From the NCBI RefSeq assembly GCF_000521805.1, contig NZ_JAMB01000011.1, positions 1 through 64,000 on the forward strand: a stretch of DNA of 64,000 nt, read 5' to 3'. The translations under genes and the position numbers were made by a program. How positions within the stretch are numbered: the first letter of the stretch is position 1; the number at the start of each line of letters is the position of its first letter. Positions 36,174-46,018 of this stretch are shown piece by piece. The notes beneath the pieces were generated by a model that was not told where the DNA came from, ran no database searches, and saw only the letters and a program-made list of their open reading frames with translations. The DNA is from Marinomonas ushuaiensis DSM 15871. Lineage in GTDB: Bacteria > Pseudomonadota > Gammaproteobacteria > Pseudomonadales > Marinomonadaceae.

Positions 36174-37787
36174 TTACTGAACAATCTCTGGCCCCATGAT
36201 GCTGTAAGGCAACGCAGTAGAAAGTGCTGGAATGTAAGTCACTAATACTAAGAACACCATCAATACCGCAACGAAAGGCATCGCGGCTTTAACAACGCGC
36301 GCTAGACTCATTCCAGTAATACCGGATGTTACAAATAGATTCAGACCAATCGGTGGTGTGATCATACCGATTTCCATGTTGACTACCATGATGATACCTA
36401 GGTGAATCGGATCAATACCCAATTGCATCGCGATAGGGAAAACAACTGGCGCCACGATAACCAATAGGCCAGATGGTTCCATGAACTGTCCACCAATCAA
36501 CAACAATATATTGACCGCGATCAGGAAGGTAAACCAGTTGAAACCAACATCTAGCATCCATTCTGTGATCATTTGTGGAATACGTTCTGCAGAAAGCGTA
36601 TGAGCAAACAACAAAGCATTAGCGATGATGAACATCAACATAACCGTTGTTTTTGTGCCTTCTAGCATGACTTTACGAGATTCTTCACCGAACAAAGAAG
36701 GGAAGAAACCGCGCAACATCATAGACAAGTTACGTCCCCAAATTGGCATACCTGCTACCAAACAAGCGCCGATAGATTCTTCTACCTTGCTAGAACGTTT
36801 GAAGACATAGAAGGTTGCCAGAATAACAGACATGATCGCGCCCCATAAAGCACGGTCTCCGCCAGTTACGGTTTCACTATCGGCCCAAACGAAGAAAGAC
36901 ATGATCTCCCAAACAAGGAAGAAAGAAACACCGTAAACCATACCGTTAAAACCAATACGAGCGTGTGGCGCATCGTCATCGTTTGTCCATGTTTTGCCTT
37001 TTAAAGGCCCCATGTCACGGTAAACAAACAAGGCGATAAACATAGAGTAAACCGCGGCAACAACCGCTGCTTCCGTTGGCGTAAATACACCACCGTAAAT
37101 ACCGCCCATGATGATAACAACAAGGAACAAGCCCCAGCCTGCTTCTTTACCGCCACGAATAAGATGACCAAAACCTTTCCATTCTTCTGATGGAAGGTTC
37201 TTGATACGAGCAACAACATAAATTGCCAGCATCAACATGCCGCCAGCCATCAAACCAGGAATAACACCAGCCAAGAACATACGGCCAACTGAAACATCAA
37301 CAGATGCTGCGTAAACCACCATAACGATGGAAGGTGGAATCAAGATGCCTAAAGTACCCGCGTTGGCAATAATGCCTGCTGCGAATTCTTTTGAATAACC
37401 GACTTGAGTCATACCCGCAATCGCAATCGTACCTATGGCAACAACCGTTGCTGGAGATGAACCAGACAGCGCGGCAAACATCATACAGGCTAATACAGAC
37501 GCCATTGCTAGGCCGCCTCTAAAGTGACCAACACTGGCAATAGCAAAGTTAATTAAACGTTTTGCTACACCACCGGTAGACATATAAGACGATGCGATGA
37601 TGAAGAAAGGAATTGCCAGTAATGTGTAATGCTGACCAGCACCAAACAAAGAAATAGCAACAGATGACAAAGAGTCGTGTGAGAAAAAAGTAATAAACAA
37701 AATGGACGATAAGCCCAAAGAAATACCAACCGGTAAGCCAATAAATAGCAGGATTAGTACAGATGAAAATAGAATAATAGATTCCAC
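36174..37787 (-). CDS. dctM: TRAP transporter large permease DctM with internal insertion
   Basis: 537 residues, about 108 more than the usual 425-430. Residues 1-260 and 373-537 match the DctM fold (ALSGSSPATVVAIG, GILIPPSIVMV, FTPTEAAVVAAVY, then TVMLMFIIANALLFAHTL and GMITPPIGLNLFVTSGI). The extra segment at about 262-372 contains two hydrophobic stretches (280-302 and 314-329), so it may add two membrane helices. It is the ion-coupled permease for the substrate bound by DctP. It ends the dctP-dctQ-dctM series, 15 bp after dctQ. Confidence 0.92.
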   Translation of the reverse strand: MESIILFSSVLILLFIGLPVGISLGLSSILFITFFSHDSLSSVAISLFGAGQHYTLLAIPFFIIASSYMSTGGVAKRLINFAIASVGHFRGGLAMASVLACMMFAALSGSSPATVVAIGTIAIAGMTQVGYSKEFAAGIIANAGTLGILIPPSIVMVVYAASVDVSVGRMFLAGVIPGLMAGGMLMLAIYVVARIKNLPSEEWKGFGHLIRGGKEAGWGLFLVVIIMGGIYGGVFTPTEAAVVAAVYSMFIALFVYRDMGPLKGKTWTNDDDAPHARIGFNGMVYGVSFFLVWEIMSFFVWADSETVTGGDRALWGAIMSVILATFYVFKRSSKVEESIGACLVAGMPIWGRNLSMMLRGFFPSLFGEESRKVMLEGTKTTVMLMFIIANALLFAHTLSAERIPQMITEWMLDVGFNWFTFLIAVNILLLIGGQFMEPSGLLVIVAPVVFPIAMQLGIDPIHLGIIMVVNMEIGMITPPIGLNLFVTSGITGMSLARVVKAAMPFVAVLMVFLVLVTYIPALSTALPYSIMGPEIVQ

Positions 37788-37802
37788 GATTAAGCTCCCG
37801 CG

Positions 37803-38480
37803 TTAGTCTTTCAAGACGTTTTTGTTTTCTTCGACAAGTTCTTGGGCTTCATGCCCACTGATCAACATGTCGCGTTTTCCACGAGCGATATCAATAAAGG
37901 CTTGCAAAGAACGGTAAGAAAGCAGAGCCAAACTGATTGGCAAAATAACAAGCACTATCCAACGATGTAGGCGAGGGCGTAAATCAAACATTTCCTGGAA
38001 GAAAACAGGGTAACGAAGTTCTTCTGACCCTAGACCGATTTTGAACATTTTTAGCCAGTATTCGATCGCACCGCCTCTAACGTCTACGCCTAGCATAGCC
38101 AACCAAGTTGAGTCGAGTAAGATCAACCCGTATAACATGGCTGATGTTGCACCGATCAAAGATAAGGCTTTAGAAATGCGTTTAGGAACCGCATTTAGCA
38201 CGATATCGACACCAAGGTGAAGGCCAGTTTTTATACCGTAGCTCATACCCAAAAGAATTAACCATGAGAAAGCGACAGTATTAAATTCGAGTGCGGCATC
38301 CCAACCGGTATTGAAGCCATAACGAGCAACAACCTGCCCAAATGAAACGGCCATAATGGAAGAGATAACAATGATTAGGAGGTTTTCTTCTGCCCGCTCC
38401 ATGACTTTTGGAAAACACTTTTCCAATACCCAAAGGGCAATAATAAATACTAATAAATAAAGGTGTGGCCAAAGTGCCAT
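37803..38480 (-). CDS. dctQ: TRAP transporter small permease DctQ
   Basis: 225 residues with four main transmembrane segments. The motifs FSWLILLGMSYGIKTGLHLGVDI are typical of DctQ. It is longer than many DctQ proteins because of a loop (about 125-165) and a charged C-terminal tail. It pairs with DctM in the inner membrane. It follows dctP after a hairpin that could reduce permease expression relative to the binding protein. Confidence 0.92.
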   Translation of the reverse strand: MALWPHLYLLVFIIALWVLEKCFPKVMERAEENLLIIVISSIMAVSFGQVVARYGFNTGWDAALEFNTVAFSWLILLGMSYGIKTGLHLGVDIVLNAVPKRISKALSLIGATSAMLYGLILLDSTWLAMLGVDVRGGAIEYWLKMFKIGLGSEELRYPVFFQEMFDLRPRLHRWIVLVILPISLALLSYRSLQAFIDIARGKRDMLISGHEAQELVEENKNVLKD

Positions 38481-38578
38481 GGGGTCGTCTCCTAAAAGAA
38501 ATGGACCTTAACAAGTTAAAAGCAGTATGAAAGATGCAGTGTGTATTCGAAGGGAGTATCAAAAAGTACACGGTGAAT

Positions 38579-38612
38579 CAAAAAAGCTGGCTCAGTTTAG
38601 AACTGAGCCAGC
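38579..38612 (-). terminator. Intercistronic attenuator between dctP and dctQ
   Basis: GCTGGCTCAGTT and AACTGAGCCAGC are perfect 12-bp arms around a 3-base loop. On the minus strand they are followed by six or more T residues. It lies 22 bp after dctP, so partial termination would give more DctP than DctQM. Confidence 0.85.
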
Positions 38613-38633
38613 GAACTGCAATGTAAAAATTGA

Positions 38634-39626
38634 TTAAGCGCCAGCAGCGGCTTGAATCAAATCTTTACCAATGTCTTTTTCAAACTGTTTCCAAACAGGG
38701 CTCATTGTATCTACCCACTGTTGGCGCTGAGCTGGAGTCAATGAATTGATCTTACCGCCTGCTTTCAGAATGTTTGCACGGTTTGCTGCTTCAGCGACTT
38801 TCACATTCAAGTTTGCTGCTTGCGTTACTTCGTCTGCAATTTGAATGAACTGCGCACGATCTGCACTAGAAAGGCTTGCTAGGAATTCAGAAGACGTCAT
38901 GAACAAGTAAGCTAAAAGCTGGTGGTTTGTTTCAGTCGTGCTGTCTTGAACTTCGTAGAATTTCTTAGTGTAGATGTTTGACCAAGTGTTTTCTTGTCCA
39001 TCTACAACACCAGTTTGCAATGCGCCGTATACTTCAGAGAACGCCATTGCTTGTGGGGATGCACCCATTGCTGAAATCATTTGTTTAGAAACGTCAGACG
39101 TTTGTACACGGAATTTTAAACCTTCAGCGTCGCTAGGAACGATAAGCTCTTTGCCAGCTGAAAAGTATTTCATACCTGACATCCAGTAACCTAGACCAAC
39201 AAAGCCAGCGTAGTCATCCATTGCTAACAAAAGATCTTTACCTTCTTCTGTTTTTGTAAAGCGGATTGCATGGTCCATGTCTTTAAAGATGAAAGGTAGA
39301 TCGAAAACACCGTATTTAGGTGTGTATGAACCGAACTTAGAAAGTGATGGTGCAAGCAGTTGAACATCACCTAATAGAAGAGCTTCAAGCTCTTTAGAGT
39401 CACCAAATAGTGTTGAGTTTGGGAAAACTTCTACACATAACTTACCGTTCATTTCTGTGTTTACACGTTCTGCCAAGCTATTCGCTGCAACAACTTTAGG
39501 GTGTGTTGTACCGCCAGTTACGTGGCTGAATTTTACAACGCGTTCACCTGGATCACAGTTGGCGATAGCAGTACCTGCAGTAAGTGCAAGTGCTAGAGAC
39601 GTTAGAGTAAGGCTGATTTTTTTCAT
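38634..39626 (-). CDS. dctP: TRAP transporter substrate-binding protein DctP
   Basis: 330 residues from the ATG at 39626; an upstream in-frame ATG (39677) would put 17 charged residues before the signal peptide. Residues 1-22 (KKISLTLTSLALALTAGTAIA) are a secretion signal. The DctP signature arginine is in LKFRVQTSD, and GALQTGVVDGQENTWSNI is the family's substrate-contact block. It binds the substrate in the periplasm, probably a C4-dicarboxylate given the similarity and the dctBD genes nearby. It is the first gene of dctPQM. Confidence 0.92.
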   Translation of the reverse strand: MKKISLTLTSLALALTAGTAIANCDPGERVVKFSHVTGGTTHPKVVAANSLAERVNTEMNGKLCVEVFPNSTLFGDSKELEALLLGDVQLLAPSLSKFGSYTPKYGVFDLPFIFKDMDHAIRFTKTEEGKDLLLAMDDYAGFVGLGYWMSGMKYFSAGKELIVPSDAEGLKFRVQTSDVSKQMISAMGASPQAMAFSEVYGALQTGVVDGQENTWSNIYTKKFYEVQDSTTETNHQLLAYLFMTSSEFLASLSSADRAQFIQIADEVTQAANLNVKVAEAANRANILKAGGKINSLTPAQRQQWVDTMSPVWKQFEKDIGKDLIQAAAGA

Positions 39627-39766
39627 TTTTATAAGACTCCAAAAAACTGAATTATTATTGTGTGCTCGCTTTCTCACTTAAGAAAAGCCCATCAATGGAG
39701 CTCATCAGAAATGAGTTTAGTCTAAATTAGACTGAGCAAAACGAGTATTACTAGGATCATACTGTT

Positions 39767-39783
39767 TACACAATCTATGCCAA
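39767..39783 (-). promoter_or_regulatory. Weak candidate sigma-54 promoter for dctPQM
   Basis: On the minus strand TTGGCATAGATTGTGTA has a perfect TTGGCA -24 part, but GT instead of GC at -12. It lies about 140 bp upstream of dctP, which fits DctD-type control. The -12 mismatch keeps this tentative. The remaining 39,627-40,025 spacer shows no gene. Confidence 0.3.
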
Positions 39784-39907
39784 TTATTGATAAAAATCTT
39801 AACGCATTGATTTTTAATATAAAAATCAATTTTGATAAAGGTTTTGATATTTATTCTTTGAGCTAGAATGCGAAAAAGGGGGAGATTACACACATGAAAT
39901 ATTTTGA

Positions 39908-39929
39908 AATGGGTGATTTTTCACCCATT
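39908..39929. terminator. Hairpin downstream of tmcA
   Basis: AATGGGTGA and TCACCCATT form a perfect 9-bp stem around TTTT, about 97 bp beyond the tmcA stop. The T tracts are weak on the minus strand, so its role as tmcA terminator is uncertain. Confidence 0.4.
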
Positions 39930-40025
39930 CTTTAAAATAAGAAGCAGTTCAATATCAGTCTCGTTTCGTTTTTCTAATATAAGCTCTTGTATGTTCTTGT
40001 TTTTACCTTGTCTTAACTTCGTTCT

Positions 40026-42128
40026 TTACTTCGCATAAAGGCATTCCAATAATTCACCTACTACTTTTTTCAGGTGTTTCTCCATTTGTTTCTTACTTTT
40101 TAATCCAAAGCTAGCGAAGTCTATGTTGTTATGTGGTTGGGTAATGATGGTGTTTAATAAAGTAAATTCTGGATGTGTTGCAGCCAGCTGATTATTTGCC
40201 ATAAGGTTTTTTGTTAGGCGAGTCAGTTGTGCGCGAATAGTAAGGTAGGGTCTATGGTGGTGGACAAACAAGCTAAGATCTCGCTGATCCTTTTGTCTTA
40301 GTTCCTCTGTGGCAAGATTTTCGGTCTTCATGGATGAGTTAAGTTTTATTACGAGATCATTGGGAATGTCTTGATAATCTCTGAGTAAGTTTAGGCTGAG
40401 GTTGGCGAGGTAATATTGATGCCATAACGAGGCTGTTTCATGAGCCTTGGCATGCAGTGGTTTTACCATCATTAATGAATAACAGCCGCTGGCTTGGTCT
40501 TTTCCTGTGCCAAGGCGAACAGGTATAAATTCGTTCTTGAGCCAAAAGGAAATCACATCGGACGTGGCTGCGAAACTGGTGCAGAGAAAGTCATATTTTC
40601 CTATCGCGGCTTGTTCTATATGGTTAACTAATTGACTGGCCAAGCCTTTATTTTGTTCGCTTTGCGTGGTTGCGATTCGACTGATACGCCAGTAACTGTA
40701 TTGTCCTGCGTCTTCTATGCCTTCATGTGCTAATAAAGATTGTGGAACCAGATGTCCACGAGGGCGACGGGTTCCTTGCATCACTTCTAGACAGAGTTTG
40801 TCTGGCAATTCACCTTCCTTGGTAATCACAGCAACACTGTTAAGAATGTTTCCTTGTAAAGAGAGAAAAGTTGAAACAGAAGGGTCGTCTAATACCCAAC
40901 GCAAGTTATCTGGCGAAGTTTGATAATGGGCACTGACTAATAGCTGGAAGGTATTGGCTAATAGTTCGGGTTTTTTCAACCATTCCTTGCCTGTGATGTG
41001 CTGATATTCAAAAGAGGTTGAAGCATTATTTGACGCTGCAATTTGATCGACTGCACCTAAAAAGAAACTATCGTTGATCCAGTTTTCGAGTGGGTCATTT
41101 TCCCCCCATCGAATAGGCTGCTGTAAAGAGAGTTCTTTTAATGACGTATTGTGTTGTTTTAAATAGCGGCAGAAGCGTATGCCGAACCCTTTTCCAGCAC
41201 CTTCATAGCCATAATCAGTCGTACTGAAAACACAATGGCTGGCTTTTTGGTTTAAGGCTATAAGCAAAGGCACAGGAATCATTGACGCTTCATCGACAAA
41301 CAAATAATCCCAGTGTGTATTATCTGCAAGTAAGGCATCGGGGGCAAAAAATGGTAAATCTTGGTTTGGTTGAAAAGCTTGTTCAAAGCGAAATTTTAGC
41401 GCAGTAATTGCCTCTTTGTTCGGCGCTGTAACCGCAACACGTTTTCCTGCCAATAATAGTTTCGCAATACTGTCCCCAAGTAATGTGGATTTACCACGAC
41501 CACGAGGTGCAATGAGAACGTATGACTCTGCTTGCTGATCTAACACACGGGCTTGAACGTTAGTCTGTTCCTTGGTGAGATAAGTACCTTTCTCAACGGG
41601 AATGAGTGCTGGTAAAGCTACAATTTCTTTCCGGTTTATCGATTGAAAAGGCGAGTTTGGGCTTTCTAAATGATTCAAGAAAAAGCGTTTGAAGCTAGAA
41701 TCAATTTGTTCTGGTTCGTACGGCCAAGGTAAATAACGGGCAAGGTCTTGATCCGCAAAAGACAGCCAATCGCCTTTAGGCAAGGCGATTGCAAAAAGAC
41801 CATTGCCGCGAATCGTGCCAGATAATATTGCCAAAGCGCTGGCTGAAATGCCTTGTGTTAAATCCACCAAAACGGCATCGTGAGTACTGCCAAGCTCTTG
41901 ACGAACTTGTTTGAAAGTACGAGTGGTAAAAGACTTTGATTTACTGAGGAAATCGTCATAAGCGCTGACGTCATAGGCACAAATTAACGGTGTAGAGAAG
42001 TGTTCACTCAGTTGCAAAAAATCTGACAAAACCTCAGTGGTCGAGCCTTTTAATATAAAACAATGGCGGTGCTTCTTGCCTACTAAATTGACTACTGAAT
42101 TATTGGCTGAATTGTCGGATGAATGCAT
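40026..42128 (-). CDS. tmcA: TmcA, tRNA(Met) cytidine acetyltransferase
   Basis: 700 residues from the ATG at 42128, which has AAGGGAG 5 bases upstream; an in-frame ATG at 42191 lacks one. An N-terminal domain (about 20-130) is followed by a helicase-like domain with Walker A APRGRGKSTLLG (207-218) and VDEAS Walker B, then a GNAT acetyltransferase part with EGIEDAGQYSYWRISRIA and the Q/R-x-x-G-type EQNKGLASQLV. It makes N4-acetylcytidine at the wobble base of elongator tRNA(Met) using acetyl-CoA and ATP. A terminator separates it from prpD. Confidence 0.93.
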   Translation of the reverse strand: MHSSDNSANNSVVNLVGKKHRHCFILKGSTTEVLSDFLQLSEHFSTPLICAYDVSAYDDFLSKSKSFTTRTFKQVRQELGSTHDAVLVDLTQGISASALAILSGTIRGNGLFAIALPKGDWLSFADQDLARYLPWPYEPEQIDSSFKRFFLNHLESPNSPFQSINRKEIVALPALIPVEKGTYLTKEQTNVQARVLDQQAESYVLIAPRGRGKSTLLGDSIAKLLLAGKRVAVTAPNKEAITALKFRFEQAFQPNQDLPFFAPDALLADNTHWDYLFVDEASMIPVPLLIALNQKASHCVFSTTDYGYEGAGKGFGIRFCRYLKQHNTSLKELSLQQPIRWGENDPLENWINDSFFLGAVDQIAASNNASTSFEYQHITGKEWLKKPELLANTFQLLVSAHYQTSPDNLRWVLDDPSVSTFLSLQGNILNSVAVITKEGELPDKLCLEVMQGTRRPRGHLVPQSLLAHEGIEDAGQYSYWRISRIATTQSEQNKGLASQLVNHIEQAAIGKYDFLCTSFAATSDVISFWLKNEFIPVRLGTGKDQASGCYSLMMVKPLHAKAHETASLWHQYYLANLSLNLLRDYQDIPNDLVIKLNSSMKTENLATEELRQKDQRDLSLFVHHHRPYLTIRAQLTRLTKNLMANNQLAATHPEFTLLNTIITQPHNNIDFASFGLKSKKQMEKHLKKVVGELLECLYAK

Positions 42129-42244
42129 AAAATCTCCCTTTGATGGCAATATCATACTGAGATCAAAGGGCCGCGCCAATTTTAAGTGCATTTCATCTCA
42201 GATAAAAAAGCAGTTAAAAAAATCAGGCAAAAAAACAGATAAAA

Positions 42245-42269
42245 AAAAGCACTCAAAAAATGAGTGCTT
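42245..42269 (-). terminator. Terminator of the prp operon
   Basis: AAAGCACTCA and TGAGTGCTTT form a perfect 10-bp stem around five A residues. On the minus strand it is followed by a T tract. It lies between the prpD stop (42,311) and tmcA. Confidence 0.88.
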
Positions 42270-42310
42270 TGAATGGTTTAAAGGGGATTAAATAAACTTA
42301 AACTCAGAGG

Positions 42311-43798
42311 TTAGCCAATAACAAACAAATCCATGAAACGATTTACAGGGGTTTGCTCTAGGGCTTTTTGATCTTTACATAAGCTGAAAATAGTTTGGCA
42401 TTGACGATTCGGGAAGCGCGTTGCCAAGTTGTTTTTGAATTTCTGCTCCAGTAATGGAATACCTTCTACACGACGGCGACGATGACCAACAGGATATTCT
42501 ACGGCAACTTCTTCTGTGCTTGTGCCATCTTTAAAGAAAACTTGAATGGCATTGGCAATAGAGCGTTTGTCAGCTTCCAAATATTCTGCTGTGAAGCGTT
42601 TGTCTTCAGTGATTTCCATCTTATTGCGTAGTTCATCAATAATCGGATTCGCCGCGTGGAAATCATCTTCATAATGTTCCGCAATCAGGTTTCCAAACGC
42701 CAATGGCACAGCCGCCATATACTGTAAGCAGTGATCGCGGTCAGCAGCATTTGCCAATGGGCCAGATTTGGAAATAATACGGATTGCAGATTCATGAGTA
42801 CGAATGACGATTTTATCGATGTCTGCTAGACGGTCTTTCACTTGTGGATGCAAGATAACTGCGGCTTCTGCTGCGGTTTGCGCATGGAACTCAGCGGGGA
42901 AAGAAATCTTAAATAAGATGTTTTCCATCACATACGTGCCGTAATCTTGAGAGAAAGAAAATTGACGTTGAGCATCGGGTTTAATGGCTTGGTCTTTGTT
43001 GGTTTTCGAAAAAGACACATCATAAAAACCCCATTGAGGTGCGGTTAATACACTTGGAATTCCCATTTCGCCACGCATCGACATATCAGCTAAGCGTACC
43101 GCTCTTGATGTCGCATCACCTGCAGCCCAGGATTTGCGTGATCCGGCATTTGGCGCATGACGATAGGTTCTTAACGCTGAACCATCCACCCAAGCCTGAG
43201 AAATCGCGGCCATGATTTGTTCTCTGTCACCGCCCATCATTTTAGTGACGACGGCTACTGATGCGACACGAACTAATAAAACGTGACATAAACCAACGCG
43301 GTTAAAGGAGTTTTCTAGGGCAATAACGCCTTGGATCTCGTGCGCCATGATCATTCCTTCCAATACTTCACGCATGGAAAGAGGCGCTTCGCCATTAGAC
43401 AAACGAACCTGAGAAAGGTGATCGGCAACGGCCAAAATACCACCAAGATTATCAGACGGATGTCCCCATTCAGCAGCAAGCCAAGTGTCGTTGTAGTCTA
43501 ACCAGCGAATAATACAACCAATGTCCCAAGCCGCTTTTACTGGGTCGAGTGATAAAGACGTGCCCGGTACGCGTGCGCCATTAGGTACAACCGTCCCTTG
43601 GACAACGGGCCCTAAATGTTTCGTACATTCTGGGAAGCGTAGGGCGAGCAAACCACAACCTAGGGTATCCATTAAACAGTTACGTGCAGTGTCTAAGGCT
43701 TCTTGACTTTCAACTTTAAAGTTAATCACATAGTCAGCGATGTCTTGAATGACTTGGTCATAATCAGGGCGATTATTTACATCTACATTAGCGCTCAT
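42311..43798 (-). CDS. prpD: PrpD, 2-methylcitrate dehydratase
   Basis: 495 residues, the usual PrpD length (about 483-495). MmgE/PrpD-family motifs include [34 protein letters not shown] and [18 protein letters not shown]. It dehydrates 2-methylcitrate to 2-methyl-cis-aconitate in the methylcitrate cycle for propionyl-CoA use. It is last in the operon (gntR-prpB-prpC-prpD), 63 bp after prpC. No acnD or prpF is present, consistent with the PrpD-type route. Confidence 0.95.
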   Translation of the reverse strand: MSANVDVNNRPDYDQVIQDIADYVINFKVESQEALDTARNCLMDTLGCGLLALRFPECTKHLGPVVQGTVVPNGARVPGTSLSLDPVKAAWDIGCIIRWLDYNDTWLAAEWGHPSDNLGGILAVADHLSQVRLSNGEAPLSMREVLEGMIMAHEIQGVIALENSFNRVGLCHVLLVRVASVAVVTKMMGGDREQIMAAISQAWVDGSALRTYRHAPNAGSRKSWAAGDATSRAVRLADMSMRGEMGIPSVLTAPQWGFYDVSFSKTNKDQAIKPDAQRQFSFSQDYGTYVMENILFKISFPAEFHAQTAAEAAVILHPQVKDRLADIDKIVIRTHESAIRIISKSGPLANAADRDHCLQYMAAVPLAFGNLIAEHYEDDFHAANPIIDELRNKMEITEDKRFTAEYLEADKRSIANAIQVFFKDGTSTEEVAVEYPVGHRRRRVEGIPLLEQKFKNNLATRFPNRQCQTIFSLCKDQKALEQTPVNRFMDLFVIG

Positions 43799-43861
43799 TT
43801 TTAATGTCCTTTAGATAAAAATTCAAATAGTAAAATAGAGTTATGGTTGTTCGTTTATCTT

Positions 43862-45001
43862 CTATGGTCGTTGATCTAGAGCGACCCAATCCGCATGGTC
43901 TGGACCAATATAATCAGCACTTGGGCGGATGATTCGATTGTTCGCTCTTTGTTCCATAACATGAGCCGCCCAACCTGTGACGCGTGCACAAACGAAAATT
44001 GGCGTGAATAACTTAGTCGGAATTCCCATAAAACGATAGGCGCTGGCATGGAAGAAATCGGCGTTACAAAAGAGTTTTTTCTCACGCCACATAACGGCTT
44101 CACAACGTTCTGACACTGCGTATAAACAAGTGTCGCCTACTTCTTCACTGAGTTTTTTAGACCATTGCTTAATGATCTCATTACGAGGGTCGGATTCACT
44201 GTAAATCGCATGACCAAAGCCCATCACCATTTCTTTATTGGCAAGCTTCTTCAATAACTCGGCTTCGGCTTCGTCTGGTGTTTTCCAAGGTTCGATCATG
44301 TCCATCGCGGCTTCGTTTGCACCGCCATGCAATGGCCCGCGCAAACTGCCAATGCCGCCAGTAACGCAGGAAAACATGTCCGACATGGTGGACGCGCAAA
44401 CTCGCGCAGTGAAAGTGGACGCGTTGAATTCATGCTCGGCATAAAGAATCAGAGAAGCGTTCATGACCTGCGTGTGCAACTTGCTTGGTTCGACATCGTG
44501 AAGCATGGTTAAGAAGTGTCCAGCCAAAGATTGTACGTGCATATTATGAGTATCGACACGCACGCCATCGTGACTAAAGCGATACCAATACACGACGATG
44601 GCTGGCAAAGTGGCGATCAAACGATCGGCCGTGTGTAATCCAAGTGAAGGTTGTTTTTCGAAAGGGAGCTCTGGTTCAAGGTTGCCTAGAAAAGAACAAC
44701 CTGTGCGCATCACATCCATAGGGTGAGCGTCCTTAGGAATCAGCTCCAAGACTGCTTTGAGTTCTTCTGGCAGGCTGCGCAAGCTCATTAGTTTTTGTTC
44801 GTAGTTGTGCAACTGAGTGCGATTTGGCAAGGCGCCATACAGCAAAAGGTACGCCACTTCTTCAAAGCTGGCTTTACTGGCTAATACATCGATACCATAA
44901 CCTCGATACGTCAATCCTGATGAGGCTTTACCGACAGTACAGAGTGCAGTTTGACCTGCGCTTTGGCCTCGTAGACCTGCGCCTGATAGTATTTTAGTCA
45001 T
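43862..45001 (-). CDS. prpC: PrpC, 2-methylcitrate synthase
   Basis: 379-residue citrate-synthase-fold enzyme. GLTYRGYGIDVLA, the GPLHGGANEAAMDMI block with an active-site His, and VMGFGHAIYSESDPR with the second active-site His mark it as PrpC. It condenses propionyl-CoA with oxaloacetate. It is an operon partner of prpB (upstream, 83 bp) and prpD. The short length and operon context favour methylcitrate synthase over GltA. Confidence 0.94.
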   Translation of the reverse strand: MTKILSGAGLRGQSAGQTALCTVGKASSGLTYRGYGIDVLASKASFEEVAYLLLYGALPNRTQLHNYEQKLMSLRSLPEELKAVLELIPKDAHPMDVMRTGCSFLGNLEPELPFEKQPSLGLHTADRLIATLPAIVVYWYRFSHDGVRVDTHNMHVQSLAGHFLTMLHDVEPSKLHTQVMNASLILYAEHEFNASTFTARVCASTMSDMFSCVTGGIGSLRGPLHGGANEAAMDMIEPWKTPDEAEAELLKKLANKEMVMGFGHAIYSESDPRNEIIKQWSKKLSEEVGDTCLYAVSERCEAVMWREKKLFCNADFFHASAYRFMGIPTKLFTPIFVCARVTGWAAHVMEQRANNRIIRPSADYIGPDHADWVALDQRP

Positions 45002-45084
45002 TTCGATTCTCCATTTTTATTTTTTGCTGAGAAATCATTGAAGTAATTGTTTTTACTTTTTCTTTTTCTTTTTCTTTTACTGGA

Positions 45085-45966
45085 TTATTTCTCCCCAGAG
45101 AAAAGCGCGTCTAGCTTATCTTCGTAGTCATGATAATTTAGGAATTTGTAGAGTTCGTTGCGGGTTTGCATCGAATCGACAACATCACGCTGGTGGCCAT
45201 CGTTTAACAAATGTTGATACACGTTTAACGCGGCTTTGTTCATGGCGCGGAATGCACTTAATGGATACAGCACGAGATCAACCCCAGCGCTGGCCAATTC
45301 TTCTTTACTAAACAAAGGCGTCTCACCGAATTCAGTGATGTTGGCTAATACTGGTACTTTTACAGCCGCGACAAATTCTTTGTATTGATCCAAGGTAATC
45401 ATGGCTTCAGGGAAAATCATGTCTGCACCCGCTTCCACACAAGCAATAGCGCGTTCAATGGCGGAATCCATGCCTTCAACGGCCAAGGCGTCAGTGCGTG
45501 CCATGATGACAAAATCCTCATCCACGCGAGCATCTACACAGGCTTTGACTCGATCGACCATTTCATCTTGACTGACAATGGCTTTGTTTGGGCGATGACC
45601 ACAGCGTTTCTGCTGTACTTGGTCTTCAATGTGAACCGCCGCCGCACCGGCTTTTTCCATTTGTTGGATCGTTCTGGCGATGTTGAATGCACCGCCAAAC
45701 CCTGTATCAATATCAACTAATAAAGGTAGGTTAGACGCTGAAGTGATGCGGCGTACGTCTTCTAGTACATCGTGAAGGTCTGTCATGCCAAGGTCTGGTA
45801 GACCGTAGGAAGCATTGGCAACGCCGCCGCCAGATAAATAAAGAGCATGATGTCCAGTTTGTTCAGCCATCATGGCGCAATATGCATTGACCGCGCCAAC
45901 AACTTGTAATGGTGATTGTGTTGCCACGGCTTGTCTAAAACGAGCACCTGCAGAATGTGTTGTCAT
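45085..45966 (-). CDS. prpB: PrpB, 2-methylisocitrate lyase
   Basis: 293 residues of the isocitrate-lyase/PEP-mutase superfamily. The catalytic loop KRCGH is at residues 120-124 with C122 as general acid, and VDIDTGFGG is the metal-binding motif. It splits 2-methylisocitrate into pyruvate and succinate. It is the first catabolic gene of the operon, 52 bp after the GntR regulator gene. Confidence 0.95.
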   Translation of the reverse strand: MTTHSAGARFRQAVATQSPLQVVGAVNAYCAMMAEQTGHHALYLSGGGVANASYGLPDLGMTDLHDVLEDVRRITSASNLPLLVDIDTGFGGAFNIARTIQQMEKAGAAAVHIEDQVQQKRCGHRPNKAIVSQDEMVDRVKACVDARVDEDFVIMARTDALAVEGMDSAIERAIACVEAGADMIFPEAMITLDQYKEFVAAVKVPVLANITEFGETPLFSKEELASAGVDLVLYPLSAFRAMNKAALNVYQHLLNDGHQRDVVDSMQTRNELYKFLNYHDYEDKLDALFSGEK

Positions 45967-46018
45967 GGTTTCTCCCTCTTTTTATTTATTTTTAATAGCG
46001 TTTATTTTGAATGGTGTT

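Noticed and set aside
45010-45085. Pyrimidine-rich repeat (TTTTTCTTTTTC) between prpC and prpB
   Set aside because: Low-complexity spacer; no hairpin or gene, and no repeat unit seen elsewhere.
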